Shown here piece after piece: positions 52,838 through 61,308 of a DNA stretch of 64,000 nucleotides. The position numbers and the translations under genes were made by a program. The notes beneath the pieces were generated by a model. The model searched no databases. It had not been told where the DNA came from and was given only the letters and a program-made list of their open reading frames with translations. The number at the start of each line of letters is the position of its first letter. Within the stretch, counting starts at the first letter, position 1. The stretch is from Shimia sp051201625. GTDB taxonomy: Bacteria; Pseudomonadota; Alphaproteobacteria; Rhodobacterales; Rhodobacteraceae. The stretch covers positions 558,001 to 622,000 of the forward strand of contig NZ_CP179203.1 of NCBI RefSeq assembly GCF_051201625.1, written 5' to 3'.

Positions 52838-54955
52838 ATGGCACGCGAATATACGCTCGAACACTACCGCAACTTCGGTATCATGGCGCATATCGATGCA
52901 GGCAAAACAACCTGCTCGGAGCGCATCCTGTACTATACTGGAAAATCCCACAATATTGGTGAAGTGCACGACGGTGCGGCAACCATGGATTGGATGGAAC
53001 AGGAACAAGAACGCGGTATTACAATAACTTCGGCTGCGACCACTACATTCTGGGAGCGCACGGAGGACGGTCAGACGGCAGACACGCCTAAACATCGCCT
53101 GAATATCATCGATACCCCCGGACACGTCGACTTCACTATTGAAGTTGAGCGCTCTTTGGCAGTTCTCGACGGAGCCGTTTGCGTTTTAGACGCTAACGCT
53201 GGCGTGGAACCTCAAACAGAAACCGTGTGGCGTCAGGCTGACCGTTACAAAGTGCCTCGCATGGTATTTGTTAACAAGATGGATAAAATTGGCGCAGATT
53301 TTTTCAATTGCGTCGAAATGATCGAAGACCGTACCGGGGCGACAGCAGTGCCTGTGGCTATTCCAATTGGTGCCGAGACTGAACTCGAAGGCCTTATCGA
53401 CTTGGTCACCATGGAAGAGTGGCTTTGGCAGGGTGAAGACCTCGGTGCTTCCTGGATCAAAGCGCCGATTCGTGACAGCTTGAAGAGTATGGCTGACGAA
53501 TGGCGCGGTAAAATGATTGAAGCGGCCGTCGAGATGGACGACGATGCAATGATGGAGTACCTTGAAGGCAACGAGCCCGATGTTATTACGTTGCGTACTT
53601 TGCTTCGCAAGGGAACTCTGGAAATGGCCTTCGTGCCAGTTTTAGGTGGATCAGCGTTCAAAAACAAAGGGGTCCAACCTTTACTAAATGCTGTGATTGA
53701 CTACTTGCCGAGTCCGCTGGATGTTGTGGATTATTTGGGCTTCAAGCCAGGCGACGATGACGAAGTTCGGGATATCGCAAGGCGCGCGGATGACGATATG
53801 GCATTTTCCGGATTGGCATTCAAAATTATGAATGACCCATTTGTTGGTTCCTTAACTTTCACTCGGATTTATTCGGGGACTCTCAGTAAGGGTGAAACCT
53901 TGTTGAATTCGACCAAAGGAAAAAAAGAGCGTATCGGTCGTATGATGATGATGCACTCCAATAACAGAGAAGAAATCACGGAAGCATTTGCGGGTGACAT
54001 CATTGCGCTTGCGGGCCTGAAAGATACCACAACCGGTGACACATTATGTGCCGTCAACGAACCTGTGGTTCTTGAAACGATGACTTTCCCTGATCCTGTG
54101 ATTGAGATCGCCGTTGAGCCTAAAACTAAGGCTGATCAGGAGAAAATGTCACAGGGCCTAGGCCGTTTAGCCGCGGAGGACCCGTCGTTTCGCGTTGAAA
54201 CAGATTTGGAGTCTGGGCAAACAATTATGAAAGGCATGGGTGAACTACACTTGGACATTCTCGTGGATCGTCTGAAACGTGAATTTAAAGTCGAGGCCAA
54301 CATTGGCGCACCTCAAGTTGCCTACCGGGAAACGATTGGTCACGAGGTGGAGCACACTTACACCCACAAGAAGCAGTCGGGTGGCTCTGGCCAATATGCT
54401 GAGGTGAAAATGATCATTTCGCCGACGGAACCCGGTGAGGGCTATTCGTTTGAGAGCCGCGTTGTTGGTGGTGCTGTTCCAAAAGAATATATTCCTGGTG
54501 TAGAGAAGGGTATCAAGTCGGTGATGGACTCTGGTCCTTTGGCGGGTTTCCCAGTGATCGATTTCAAGGTTGCTTTGATTGACGGTAAGTTCCACGACGT
54601 GGACTCTTCAGTTCTAGCCTTCGAAATTGCTGGACGCATGGGAATGCGCGAGGGAATGCGTATGGCGGGTGCCAAATTGCTCGAGCCGGTCATGAAAGTC
54701 GAAGTTATTACCCCAGAAGACTACACTGGCGGTATTATTGGCGATCTGACATCACGTCGTGGGCAGGTGACAGGGCAGGAACCGCGCGGTAATGCCGTGG
54801 CAATCGACGCCATGGTACCGCTAGCCAACATGTTTGGCTATATTAACACTTTGCGTTCGATGTCGTCGGGCCGTGCCCAGTTCACCATGCAATTCGACCA
54901 TTATGATCCGGTTCCGCAAAATATATCGGAAGAGATCCAGGCTAAATTTGCATAA
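52838..54955 (+). CDS. fusA: Elongation factor G
   Basis: 705 aa translocation GTPase. G1 AHIDAGKTT, G2 RGITITSA, G3 DTPGHVDF, G4 NKMDKIG are visible; domains III-V are complete, with YTHKKQSGGSGQYAEVKM in domain IV. Length is slightly above 700 as usual. Starts 21 bases after rpsG. Confidence 0.99.
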   Translation: MAREYTLEHYRNFGIMAHIDAGKTTCSERILYYTGKSHNIGEVHDGAATMDWMEQEQERGITITSAATTTFWERTEDGQTADTPKHRLNIIDTPGHVDFTIEVERSLAVLDGAVCVLDANAGVEPQTETVWRQADRYKVPRMVFVNKMDKIGADFFNCVEMIEDRTGATAVPVAIPIGAETELEGLIDLVTMEEWLWQGEDLGASWIKAPIRDSLKSMADEWRGKMIEAAVEMDDDAMMEYLEGNEPDVITLRTLLRKGTLEMAFVPVLGGSAFKNKGVQPLLNAVIDYLPSPLDVVDYLGFKPGDDDEVRDIARRADDDMAFSGLAFKIMNDPFVGSLTFTRIYSGTLSKGETLLNSTKGKKERIGRMMMMHSNNREEITEAFAGDIIALAGLKDTTTGDTLCAVNEPVVLETMTFPDPVIEIAVEPKTKADQEKMSQGLGRLAAEDPSFRVETDLESGQTIMKGMGELHLDILVDRLKREFKVEANIGAPQVAYRETIGHEVEHTYTHKKQSGGSGQYAEVKMIISPTEPGEGYSFESRVVGGAVPKEYIPGVEKGIKSVMDSGPLAGFPVIDFKVALIDGKFHDVDSSVLAFEIAGRMGMREGMRMAGAKLLEPVMKVEVITPEDYTGGIIGDLTSRRGQVTGQEPRGNAVAIDAMVPLANMFGYINTLRSMSSGRAQFTMQFDHYDPVPQNISEEIQAKFA

Positions 54956-54962
54956 TCGGGAT

Positions 54963-55006
54963 GGCGGGGTGAACCCCGCCCTACCCAACCATCGTAGGGC
55001 GGGGTT
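54963..55006. repeat. Overlapping inverted repeats between fusA and tuf copy 2
   Basis: Two mutually exclusive stems share an arm: GGCGGGG-TGAA-CCCCGCC (54963-54980) and the 12-pair AACCCCGCCCTA/TAGGGCGGGGTT (54972-54983 with 54995-55006). Flanking GGAT.GGCG and CGCC.ATCC can extend the outer pairing. No T run follows. It looks like a repetitive extragenic palindrome or an attenuator separating fusA from tuf. Confidence 0.75.
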
Positions 55007-55041
55007 TATCTCGCCGATCCAGAAAAAGAGGAGCCTTTGAA

Positions 55042-56217
55042 ATGGCAAAGGAAAAGTTTGAGCGTATAAAGCCGCACTGTAATATTGGAACGATTGGTCA
55101 CGTTGACCATGGTAAGACGACGCTGACTGCGGCGATTACCAAGCAGTTTGGTGATTTCAAAGCGTACGATGAGATTGATGGCGCGCCGGAAGAGAAAGCG
55201 CGTGGTATCACGATATCTACTGCGCACGTTGAATATGAGACGGACGCCCGTCACTACGCACATGTCGACTGCCCTGGCCACGCTGACTATGTAAAGAACA
55301 TGATCACCGGTGCTGCGCAGATGGACGGTGCAATCTTGGTTGTGAATGCGGCTGATGGCCCAATGCCTCAGACCCGTGAGCACATTCTGTTGGGTCGCCA
55401 GGTTGGTATTCCGGCGATGGTTGTTTTTTTGAACAAAGTTGACCAAGTTGACGACGAGGAACTTCTAGAGCTGGTTGAAATGGAAGTGCGCGAACTTCTG
55501 TCTGAGTATGATTACCCGGGTGATGATATTCCGATCATTGCAGGATCTGCACTGGCAGCTCTGGAAGATCGTGACGCTAATATTGGCGCGGAAAAGATTT
55601 CTGAGCTGATGGCTGCCGTTGATGAGTATATCCCTCAGCCACCACGTGCGGTTGACGAGCCATTTTTGATGCCAATTGAAGACGTTTTTTCAATTTCGGG
55701 TCGTGGTACGGTTGTGACGGGTCGCGTTGAACGCGGCGTTATCAATGTTGGCGATGAGATCGAGATCATCGGTATCAAGGACACCACCAAAACAACTTGT
55801 ACTGGTGTTGAAATGTTCCGCAAGTTGCTGGATCGTGGTGAAGCGGGTGACAACATCGGTGCGCTGCTGCGTGGTGTGGACCGTGAAGGCGTCGAACGTG
55901 GTCAGGTTTTATGTAAGCCGGGTTCTGTAACGCCGCATACGAAGTTTGAAGCAGAAGCCTATATTCTGACCAAGGATGAAGGTGGTCGTCATACGCCGTT
56001 CTTTGCGAACTATCGCCCCCAGTTCTATTTCCGTACGACGGACGTGACTGGCACGGTCGAATTGCCGTCGGGTACCGAGATGGTGATGCCTGGTGATAAC
56101 TTGAAGTTTAATGTTGAACTGATTGCACCAATCGCGATGGAGCAGGGCTTGCGCTTTGCGATCCGCGAGGGTGGACGTACTGTTGGTTCTGGCGTTGTCT
56201 CCAAGATCATTGCCTAA
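55042..56217 (+). CDS. tuf: Elongation factor Tu, copy 2
   Basis: 391 aa, same protein as the copy at 32758. It stands in the classical place after fusA, 86 bases downstream, with its own ribosome site AAGAGGAG. Since both copies sit in conserved contexts the duplication is ancient, while the sequence identity is maintained by conversion. Confidence 0.99.
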   Translation: MAKEKFERIKPHCNIGTIGHVDHGKTTLTAAITKQFGDFKAYDEIDGAPEEKARGITISTAHVEYETDARHYAHVDCPGHADYVKNMITGAAQMDGAILVVNAADGPMPQTREHILLGRQVGIPAMVVFLNKVDQVDDEELLELVEMEVRELLSEYDYPGDDIPIIAGSALAALEDRDANIGAEKISELMAAVDEYIPQPPRAVDEPFLMPIEDVFSISGRGTVVTGRVERGVINVGDEIEIIGIKDTTKTTCTGVEMFRKLLDRGEAGDNIGALLRGVDREGVERGQVLCKPGSVTPHTKFEAEAYILTKDEGGRHTPFFANYRPQFYFRTTDVTGTVELPSGTEMVMPGDNLKFNVELIAPIAMEQGLRFAIREGGRTVGSGVVSKIIA

Positions 56218-56242
56218 GCCGATCTAACGGTTGCGAAAAAGG

Positions 56243-56269
56243 AAGACCGCCCAAATGGGCGGTCTTTTC
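56243..56269 (+). terminator. Terminator of tuf copy 2
   Basis: Same ten-pair AAGACCGCCC-AAAT-GGGCGGTCTT hairpin and T-rich tail as copy 1. It ends the str unit before the hydrolase gene. Confidence 0.85.
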
Positions 56270-56338
56270 TATTTAAAGTGAGCCGGATGGGCCAAGGGGT
56301 GTCTACCGGGAGGCCACGTCAGGTTAAACAGAGCTTGA

Positions 56339-56406
56339 TCAGCCTACAACGTTGTGACCACGCTGCCGCATGCAGTTCCTAACAATGCTTTCTTTGTTTG
56401 AATTTT
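56339..56406 (-). pseudogene. 3' fragment of the glycine-rich lipoprotein gene
   Basis: 68 bases equal to the 3' end of the gene at 34055-34429, including its stop, brought along with the tuf repeat. No start or signal sequence remains. Confidence 0.85.
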
Positions 56407-56489
56407 TGTCAATTCAAAATTAGATGTGATCAACAATGGCGGAGCATAGAAATTGCGTTAAAAATTTGTTCGTGAAGCGGAGTAAGTAC

Positions 56490-57593
56490 ATGATGCGGCG
56501 TTGTTGTAGTTATCTTCTGATAGTCGTGAATTTCGTTGTAATCTCCTGTTCCAGACCTCCTGATCTTGTGGGTATAGATAACCCCGAAATTACTGTTGCC
56601 TCGGTTGAAACCGCTACACGTCATAAGATTTTTATGGCAACTACCCGATCGGCAACAGAAGCACTTGGAGCATTTTATTCAGACCGTCGGTCACCGGAGT
56701 TAGCGCTCACTTCGGTGGATGTTTCAATCCCGCCAAATCATGTTCTAGGGAATTTGGAACGTCCAAACCGAATGCCACCAAATCCACGGACTGAGTTTGC
56801 GATTGTTAATCCCACTGTGTACGAAACTGAGAAGTCGTTTGTCGCATCAGTCAATGTAGCTTTGCAAAGATTACCACGAAATGAGCGCTACATCTTGTTA
56901 TTTGTTCATGGTTACAACAACACTACTAGTGATAGCCTGCTCCGACTCGCACAATTTGTGGAAGACACTAACTACCAGGGCGTTGCGGTATTGTTTAGTT
57001 GGGCCTCTGCTGCACAGGCTACAAAATACGTCTACGATATGAATAGCGCACTTATTGCACGCCCATTGTTGGCTGACTTGGGGCGTATATTTGGCAATAC
57101 TAACGCCGAAGGTTATGACATTTTCGCCCATTCAATGGGCGCTTTACTTGCGATGGAGACGGCGCGTGATATGGCTCGTATTGGACAGCTAGACAGATTA
57201 GGCAGATTGATAAACATTGTTTTGGCCTCGCCAGATATCGACATCGACTTGTTTCGAGCTCAGATGGCACAGATTGACAATAAATTTGATAAATTCTTTG
57301 TGTTACTTTCGCAGGATGATAATGCGTTGGGCTTCTCACGTTGGATTGCAGGTGGTGTCCCGCGTTTAGGCTCTGCAGACTCAAGTGAACTTGGCGAACT
57401 TGGCGTAACGACCATTGATCTAACTGCTATCCAAGATTCAACTTCTGGCAGCCATTCAAAGTTCGCTGGATCACCCAGGGTGGTACAATCCATCGGCAGA
57501 GGGCTTAATAGCAGTAAGGACTTTGCGGGCAATGGAACCTACAATTTAAGTGACTTCCTCGCTTATTTACCGATCCGACATTTGGACAACTGA
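56490..57593 (+). CDS. Alpha/beta-hydrolase lipoprotein (DUF900 type)
   Basis: 367 aa from ATG 56490 (GGAG seven bases upstream; ATG 56493 is next). A lipoprotein-type signal ends in VVISC near residue 18-20. RYILLFVHGYNN is the oxyanion strand and FAHSMGALLAMETA holds the nucleophile Ser of a DUF900 alpha/beta hydrolase; Asp is probably in LASPDIDIDLF and the His in SGSHSKF. Substrate unknown, location probably envelope. It lies between tuf and rpsJ, where many alphaproteobacteria have none. Confidence 0.85.
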   Translation: MMRRCCSYLLIVVNFVVISCSRPPDLVGIDNPEITVASVETATRHKIFMATTRSATEALGAFYSDRRSPELALTSVDVSIPPNHVLGNLERPNRMPPNPRTEFAIVNPTVYETEKSFVASVNVALQRLPRNERYILLFVHGYNNTTSDSLLRLAQFVEDTNYQGVAVLFSWASAAQATKYVYDMNSALIARPLLADLGRIFGNTNAEGYDIFAHSMGALLAMETARDMARIGQLDRLGRLINIVLASPDIDIDLFRAQMAQIDNKFDKFFVLLSQDDNALGFSRWIAGGVPRLGSADSSELGELGVTTIDLTAIQDSTSGSHSKFAGSPRVVQSIGRGLNSSKDFAGNGTYNLSDFLAYLPIRHLDN

Positions 57594-57737
57594 TGCGATT
57601 GGAAGTTGAGTGGTGGCAGGCGTCTTTGTGGGATTGATCCGCTTGTTCTTTTTGAAGCCTGATCATCAACTCCAATACGTCCCAATGATGTAGAAGAGAC
57701 AGGTAATTTATCACCCCGCACCAATTACATTTCCTAC

Positions 57738-57766
57738 TTGCTATAAAGGCATAGCACCGATATAGC
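57738..57766 (+). promoter_or_regulatory. Candidate promoter of the S10 unit
   Basis: TTGCTA, 17-base spacer, TATAGC, 118 bases before rpsJ. A GGCGG-AGTGATTC-CCGCC stem lies in the resulting leader. Good match and position. Confidence 0.55.
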
Positions 57767-57884
57767 GCACGAATTCTCATAGAGAACATTAGGCGGAGTG
57801 ATTCCCGCCGTTTGGGTTCGATGAGGGTTTGCGGTGGTCGCACATCCTCCTCTCAACTCGCACGCCTAAAAAAAGGCTGACGAA

Positions 57885-58193
57885 ATGCAAAGCCAAAATA
57901 TACGCATTCGGCTGAAGGCTTTTGATTTCCGTGTTCTGGATGCTAGCACACAAGAAATCGTCAATACGGCAAAGCGCACAGGCGCAACCGTACGTGGCCC
58001 GATCCCACTTCCCAACAAAATTGAGAAGTTCACCGTTTTACGAGGCCCTCACGTTGACAAGAAGTCCCGTGACCAATTCGAAATCCGTACTCACAAGCGG
58101 CTTCTTGATATCGTAGATCCGACGCCCCAGACCGTGGACGCGCTGATGAAGCTCGACCTGGCGGCTGGCGTTGATGTCCAGATTTCGGTCTAA
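57885..58193 (+). CDS. rpsJ: 30S ribosomal protein S10
   Basis: 102 aa. IRIRLKAFDFRVLDAST and VRGPIPLPNKIEKFTVLRGP are S10 hallmarks; also the NusE partner of NusB/NusG. First gene of the S10 cluster. Confidence 0.99.
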   Translation: MQSQNIRIRLKAFDFRVLDASTQEIVNTAKRTGATVRGPIPLPNKIEKFTVLRGPHVDKKSRDQFEIRTHKRLLDIVDPTPQTVDALMKLDLAAGVDVQISV

Positions 58194-58208
58194 GGAGGGT
58201 ATAAAGAT

Positions 58209-58931
58209 ATGCGCTCGGGAATTATTGCGAAAAAGGTAGGCATGACCCGCCTTTTTTTGGAAGACGGTAAACAGATACCTGTCACTGTTCTCCATTTAGA
58301 TAGCCTTCAAGTCGTTGCTCAGCGGACAGCAGAGAAAGACGGTTATACAGCTGTTCAGCTGGGTGCTGGTTCGGCAAAGGCCAAACGAACTTCGAAAGGC
58401 CTCCGTGGCCATTTTGCAGCGGCCAAAGTTGAGCCGAAGCGAAAGGTCGCCGAATTTCGCGTATCTGAAGACGCGCTGATAGATGTAGGTGCGGAAATCT
58501 CCGCAGAACATTTCTTGGAGGGGCAAAAGGTAGACGTCAGCGGAACATCAATCGGTAAAGGCTTTGCTGGCGCGATGAAACGTTGGAATTTTAGCGGTCT
58601 GCGCGCAACACACGGTGTGTCAATCAGCCACCGTTCGCATGGCTCTACCGGTCAGTGCCAAGATCCGGGTAAAGTCTTTAAAGGTAAGAAGATGGCAGGC
58701 CATATGGGCGCTGCTCGTGTGACCACGCAAAATTTGGAAGTGGTAAAGACTGACGCCGACCGTGGTTTGGTGTTCATCAAAGGCGCGGTTCCTGGATCTA
58801 AAGGCGGTTGGGTTACGGTTAAAGATGCCGTAAAAAAGAAGACACCAGAAGGTCTACCGTTTCCAGCGGCTTTGGTAACTGATGCTAAAGTTCCGGCGGA
58901 AGAGGCCCCTGCAGAAGGTGGTGAAGCATGA
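58209..58931 (+). CDS. rplC: 50S ribosomal protein L3
   Basis: 240 aa. RSGIIAKKVGMTRLFLEDGK start and SHGSTGQCQDPGKVFKGKKM with the methylated Gln site. The C-terminus is an acidic Ala/Glu tail (AEEAPAEGGEA), as in relatives. It overlaps rplD by four bases. Ribosome site AAGGAGGG. Confidence 0.98.
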   Translation: MRSGIIAKKVGMTRLFLEDGKQIPVTVLHLDSLQVVAQRTAEKDGYTAVQLGAGSAKAKRTSKGLRGHFAAAKVEPKRKVAEFRVSEDALIDVGAEISAEHFLEGQKVDVSGTSIGKGFAGAMKRWNFSGLRATHGVSISHRSHGSTGQCQDPGKVFKGKKMAGHMGAARVTTQNLEVVKTDADRGLVFIKGAVPGSKGGWVTVKDAVKKKTPEGLPFPAALVTDAKVPAEEAPAEGGEA

Positions 58932-59545
58932 AACTAGATGTAATCAAACTAGATGGAAGCAAAGCGGGCTCGGTTGAACTGAGTGAGGATCTATTCGGAC
59001 AAGAGCCTCGTGTGGACATCCTACACCGCGTGGTACGTTGGCAGCGCAACAATGCACAAGCCGGAACCCATAAGGTGAAGACACGCTCTGAGACGTCGTA
59101 CTCAACCAAGAAAATTTATCGCCAGAAGGGTACCGGTGGCGCTCGCCACGGCGACCGTAATGCACCAATTTTCCGAGGAGGCGGCATCTACAAGGGGCCA
59201 GTCGTTCGTTCGCACGGTCATGACTTGCCCAAGAAGTTTCGCAAGCTTGGTCTTAAACATGCCCTTTCGGCTAAGGCCAAAGCTGGTGAGTTGGTTGTTA
59301 TCGAAGACGCCGCATCAGAAGGTAAGACTGCCGCGTTGGCCAAACAGGTTAAAAACCTAGGCTGGAAACGGGCTCTTGTCATTGATGGTGTAGCGGTAAA
59401 CGAAAGTTTCTTGAAAGCATCGCGTAACATCGAGGGTCTGGATATACTGCCCACGATGGGAGCAAACGTTTATGATATCCTAAAGCGTGATACTCTTGTG
59501 ATTACGAAGGCTGGGATCGAAGCACTGGAGGCTCGTCTGAAATGA
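58928..59545 (+). CDS. rplD: 50S ribosomal protein L4
   Basis: 205 aa. NAQAGTHKVKTRSETSYSTK and GTGGARHGDRNAPIFRGGG are the exit-tunnel loop. In gamma-proteobacteria L4 represses the S10 operon; no such leader is identified here. Overlaps rplW by four bases. Confidence 0.98.
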   Translation: MKLDVIKLDGSKAGSVELSEDLFGQEPRVDILHRVVRWQRNNAQAGTHKVKTRSETSYSTKKIYRQKGTGGARHGDRNAPIFRGGGIYKGPVVRSHGHDLPKKFRKLGLKHALSAKAKAGELVVIEDAASEGKTAALAKQVKNLGWKRALVIDGVAVNESFLKASRNIEGLDILPTMGANVYDILKRDTLVITKAGIEALEARLK

Positions 59546-59838
59546 ACGCGAAGGCAGAACATTACGACGTAATCCGCAAGCCGGTTATTACTGAAAAATC
59601 GACTATGGCGTCAGAAAATGGCGCAGTAGTGTTCGAAGTTGCAATTGATAGTAATAAACCTCAGATCAAAGAGGCTGTTGAAGCGCTGTTTGGCGTAAAG
59701 GTAAAAGCAGTCAACACAACTATCACTAAAGGCAAAGTAAAACGTTTCCGCGGCCGGTTAGGCAAGCGAAAAGATGTGAAAAAGGCTTACGTTACGTTGG
59801 AAGAAGGAAACACCATCGACGTGACGACTGGTCTTTGA
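59542..59838 (+). CDS. rplW: 50S ribosomal protein L23
   Basis: 98 aa. YDVIRKPVITEKSTMASENG and KGKVKRFRGRLGKRKDVKKA are family motifs. Docking site for SRP and trigger factor at the tunnel exit. Unusually it is not followed directly by rplB but by a terminator and a 620-base gap. Confidence 0.98.
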   Translation: MNAKAEHYDVIRKPVITEKSTMASENGAVVFEVAIDSNKPQIKEAVEALFGVKVKAVNTTITKGKVKRFRGRLGKRKDVKKAYVTLEEGNTIDVTTGL

Positions 59839-59877
59839 TCGTTTCCCCGGGGTAACTCGGTGTGCGGCGCGAAAATA

Positions 59878-59911
59878 AAGAAGCCTCTTGGTTAATACCA
59901 AGAGGCTTCTT
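59878..59911 (+). terminator. Strong hairpin after rplW
   Basis: AAGAAGCCTCTTGG, loop TTAATA, CCAAGAGGCTTCTT: fourteen perfect pairs, followed by CTCTCTG. T tail is partly inside the stem. It would end the rpsJ-rplC-rplD-rplW transcript. Confidence 0.8.
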
Positions 59912-60327
59912 CTCTCTGAAGAGTTTTTAATTCGTTTGGAGAAGTAATTCACTGCCTGAGTTTTTGTTTGGGTGTGTGATAGGTGGTCAAAACGACAATT
60001 AGTTGTTTCGATACTCGTTAAAAGGTGATGGCATCTCATTTCTAAAACTAAATAAATTTGCCGATAACCTTTGTTTTATAAATGCCCCGTTTGAAGCGAA
60101 AAGAAACGTTGAGTTTTTGTTTAGTGCCAGTAAATCTTTAGGAGAAAATTGTCATTTAAAAAAACAATGTAATTTAGCCCTCGCTGTGTTCCTCCGGCGT
60201 AGCGGCGGTTGGCTTAGGGGGAAACGCACCGACGTTAAAGAAAATAAGCAGGTCCACTTGCCAGCTACCATCAACACTGTTAAGCCGCACCAATCACGCA
60301 GCTTTGGATTCGTTTCGTTGCCGTCCG
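59912..60327. other. Gap inside the S10 cluster, no supported gene
   Basis: AT-rich left half and GC-richer right half. A 110-codon frame from TTG 60003 to 60335 exists, but has no ribosome site, no recognisable motif, and overlaps the rplB promoter, so it is not called. Confidence 0.5.
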
Positions 60328-60336
60328 TGATATAAT
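60328..60336 (+). promoter_or_regulatory. Extended -10 promoter for rplB
   Basis: TGATATAAT: a perfect TATAAT with TG one base ahead. There is no good -35, as expected for extended -10 promoters. Predicted start near 60343. Confidence 0.65.
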
Positions 60337-60363
60337 CGGGCACCTATGGGGGCCTACACCACT

Positions 60364-60409
60364 GGCACAACAGCAGGTCGCTCAAAGAGAAGCGTTTCTG
60401 TTGGTTGCC
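60364..60409 (+). promoter_or_regulatory. Foldable leader hairpin upstream of rplB
   Basis: GGCACAACAG (60364-60373) pairs with CTGTTG..TGCC (60398-60409, two-base bulge), and inside it CGCT/AGCG (60379-60382 with 60391-60394) forms an upper stem. It lies wholly between the promoter and rplB, so it is a candidate ribosomal-protein-responsive leader. Function is inferred. Confidence 0.5.
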
Positions 60410-60462
60410 TTGAACATAGTGGACCTACGAAGGTTCGCACTGCTAAACGGAAGACAGAAAGC

Positions 60463-61305
60463 ATGGCACTCAAGTCGTATAAGCCGACGACGCCGGGCCA
60501 GCGCGGGCTGGTGCTGATCGACCGTTCGGAGCTTTGGAAAGGACGTCCTGTCAAAGCCCTCACTGAGGGTTTGACCAAGTCAGGCGGACGGAACAATACC
60601 GGACGGATCACATCGCGTCGTCGCGGTGGTGGGGCTAAGCGCCTCTACCGGATCGTAGATTTCAAACGTAATAAATTTGATGTAGCGGGTACCGTCGATC
60701 GGATCGAGTACGACCCGAACCGGACTGCGTTCATCGCATTGATCAAATACGCAGATGGCGAACAAGCATACATTCTCGCTCCCCAACGCCTAGCCATAGG
60801 CGATCAGGTAACAGCGTCGGCTAAAGCGGACATCAAACCCGGTAACGCAATGCCGTTCTCCGGGATGCCAATCGGTACGATAGTACACAATATTGAACTC
60901 AAACCCGGCAAGGGTGGTCAAATTGCGCGAGCCGCTGGCACCTATGCGCAGTTTGTGGGCCGAGACGGTGGTTACGCGCAAATTCGCCTCAGTTCAGGAG
61001 AATTAAGGCTCGTACGTCAAGAGTGCATGGCCACCGTTGGCGCAGTATCAAACCCTGATAACTCCAACCAGAACTACGGAAAAGCAGGTCGGATGCGCCA
61101 CAAGGGCAAGCGTCCGTCGGTTCGTGGTGTGGTTATGAACCCAATAGATCACCCACATGGCGGTGGTGAAGGCCGAACTTCAGGTGGCCGTCACCCGGTT
61201 TCGCCTTGGGGTAAGCCGACCAAGGGTGCTCGTACCCGCAACAAGAACAAAGCGTCGCAAAAGCTTATCATACGCTCGCGTCACGCCAAGAAAAAGGGAC
61301 GTTAA
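60463..61305 (+). CDS. rplB: 50S ribosomal protein L2
   Basis: 280 aa from ATG 60463 (ALKSYKPTTPGQRG), the family start, with GGAAGAC upstream. GKGKRPSVRGVVMNPIDHPH-type region holds the conserved peptidyl-transferase His; HPHGGGEGRTSGGRHPVSPW follows. The frame is open back to ATG 60346, just at the predicted transcript start, adding a basic 39-residue extension. Heads the rplB-rpsS-rplV-rpsC-rplP unit. Confidence 0.98.
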   Translation: MALKSYKPTTPGQRGLVLIDRSELWKGRPVKALTEGLTKSGGRNNTGRITSRRRGGGAKRLYRIVDFKRNKFDVAGTVDRIEYDPNRTAFIALIKYADGEQAYILAPQRLAIGDQVTASAKADIKPGNAMPFSGMPIGTIVHNIELKPGKGGQIARAAGTYAQFVGRDGGYAQIRLSSGELRLVRQECMATVGAVSNPDNSNQNYGKAGRMRHKGKRPSVRGVVMNPIDHPHGGGEGRTSGGRHPVSPWGKPTKGARTRNKNKASQKLIIRSRHAKKKGR

Positions 61306-61308
61306 CAC

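Larger units (their letters stand above)
55042..56406. repeat. Long direct repeat, copy 2 (tuf plus 189 bp downstream)
   Basis: Counterpart of 32758-34122, offset 22284. After the gene it carries the same terminator and a cut-off piece of the lipoprotein gene that is complete only at the other copy, so at least the 3' flank was copied from there to here. Confidence 0.9.

Noticed and set aside
60003..60335. 110-codon plus-strand frame from TTG in the rplW-rplB gap
   Set aside because: No ribosome site, no recognisable motif, mixed composition, and it overlaps the rplB promoter box.
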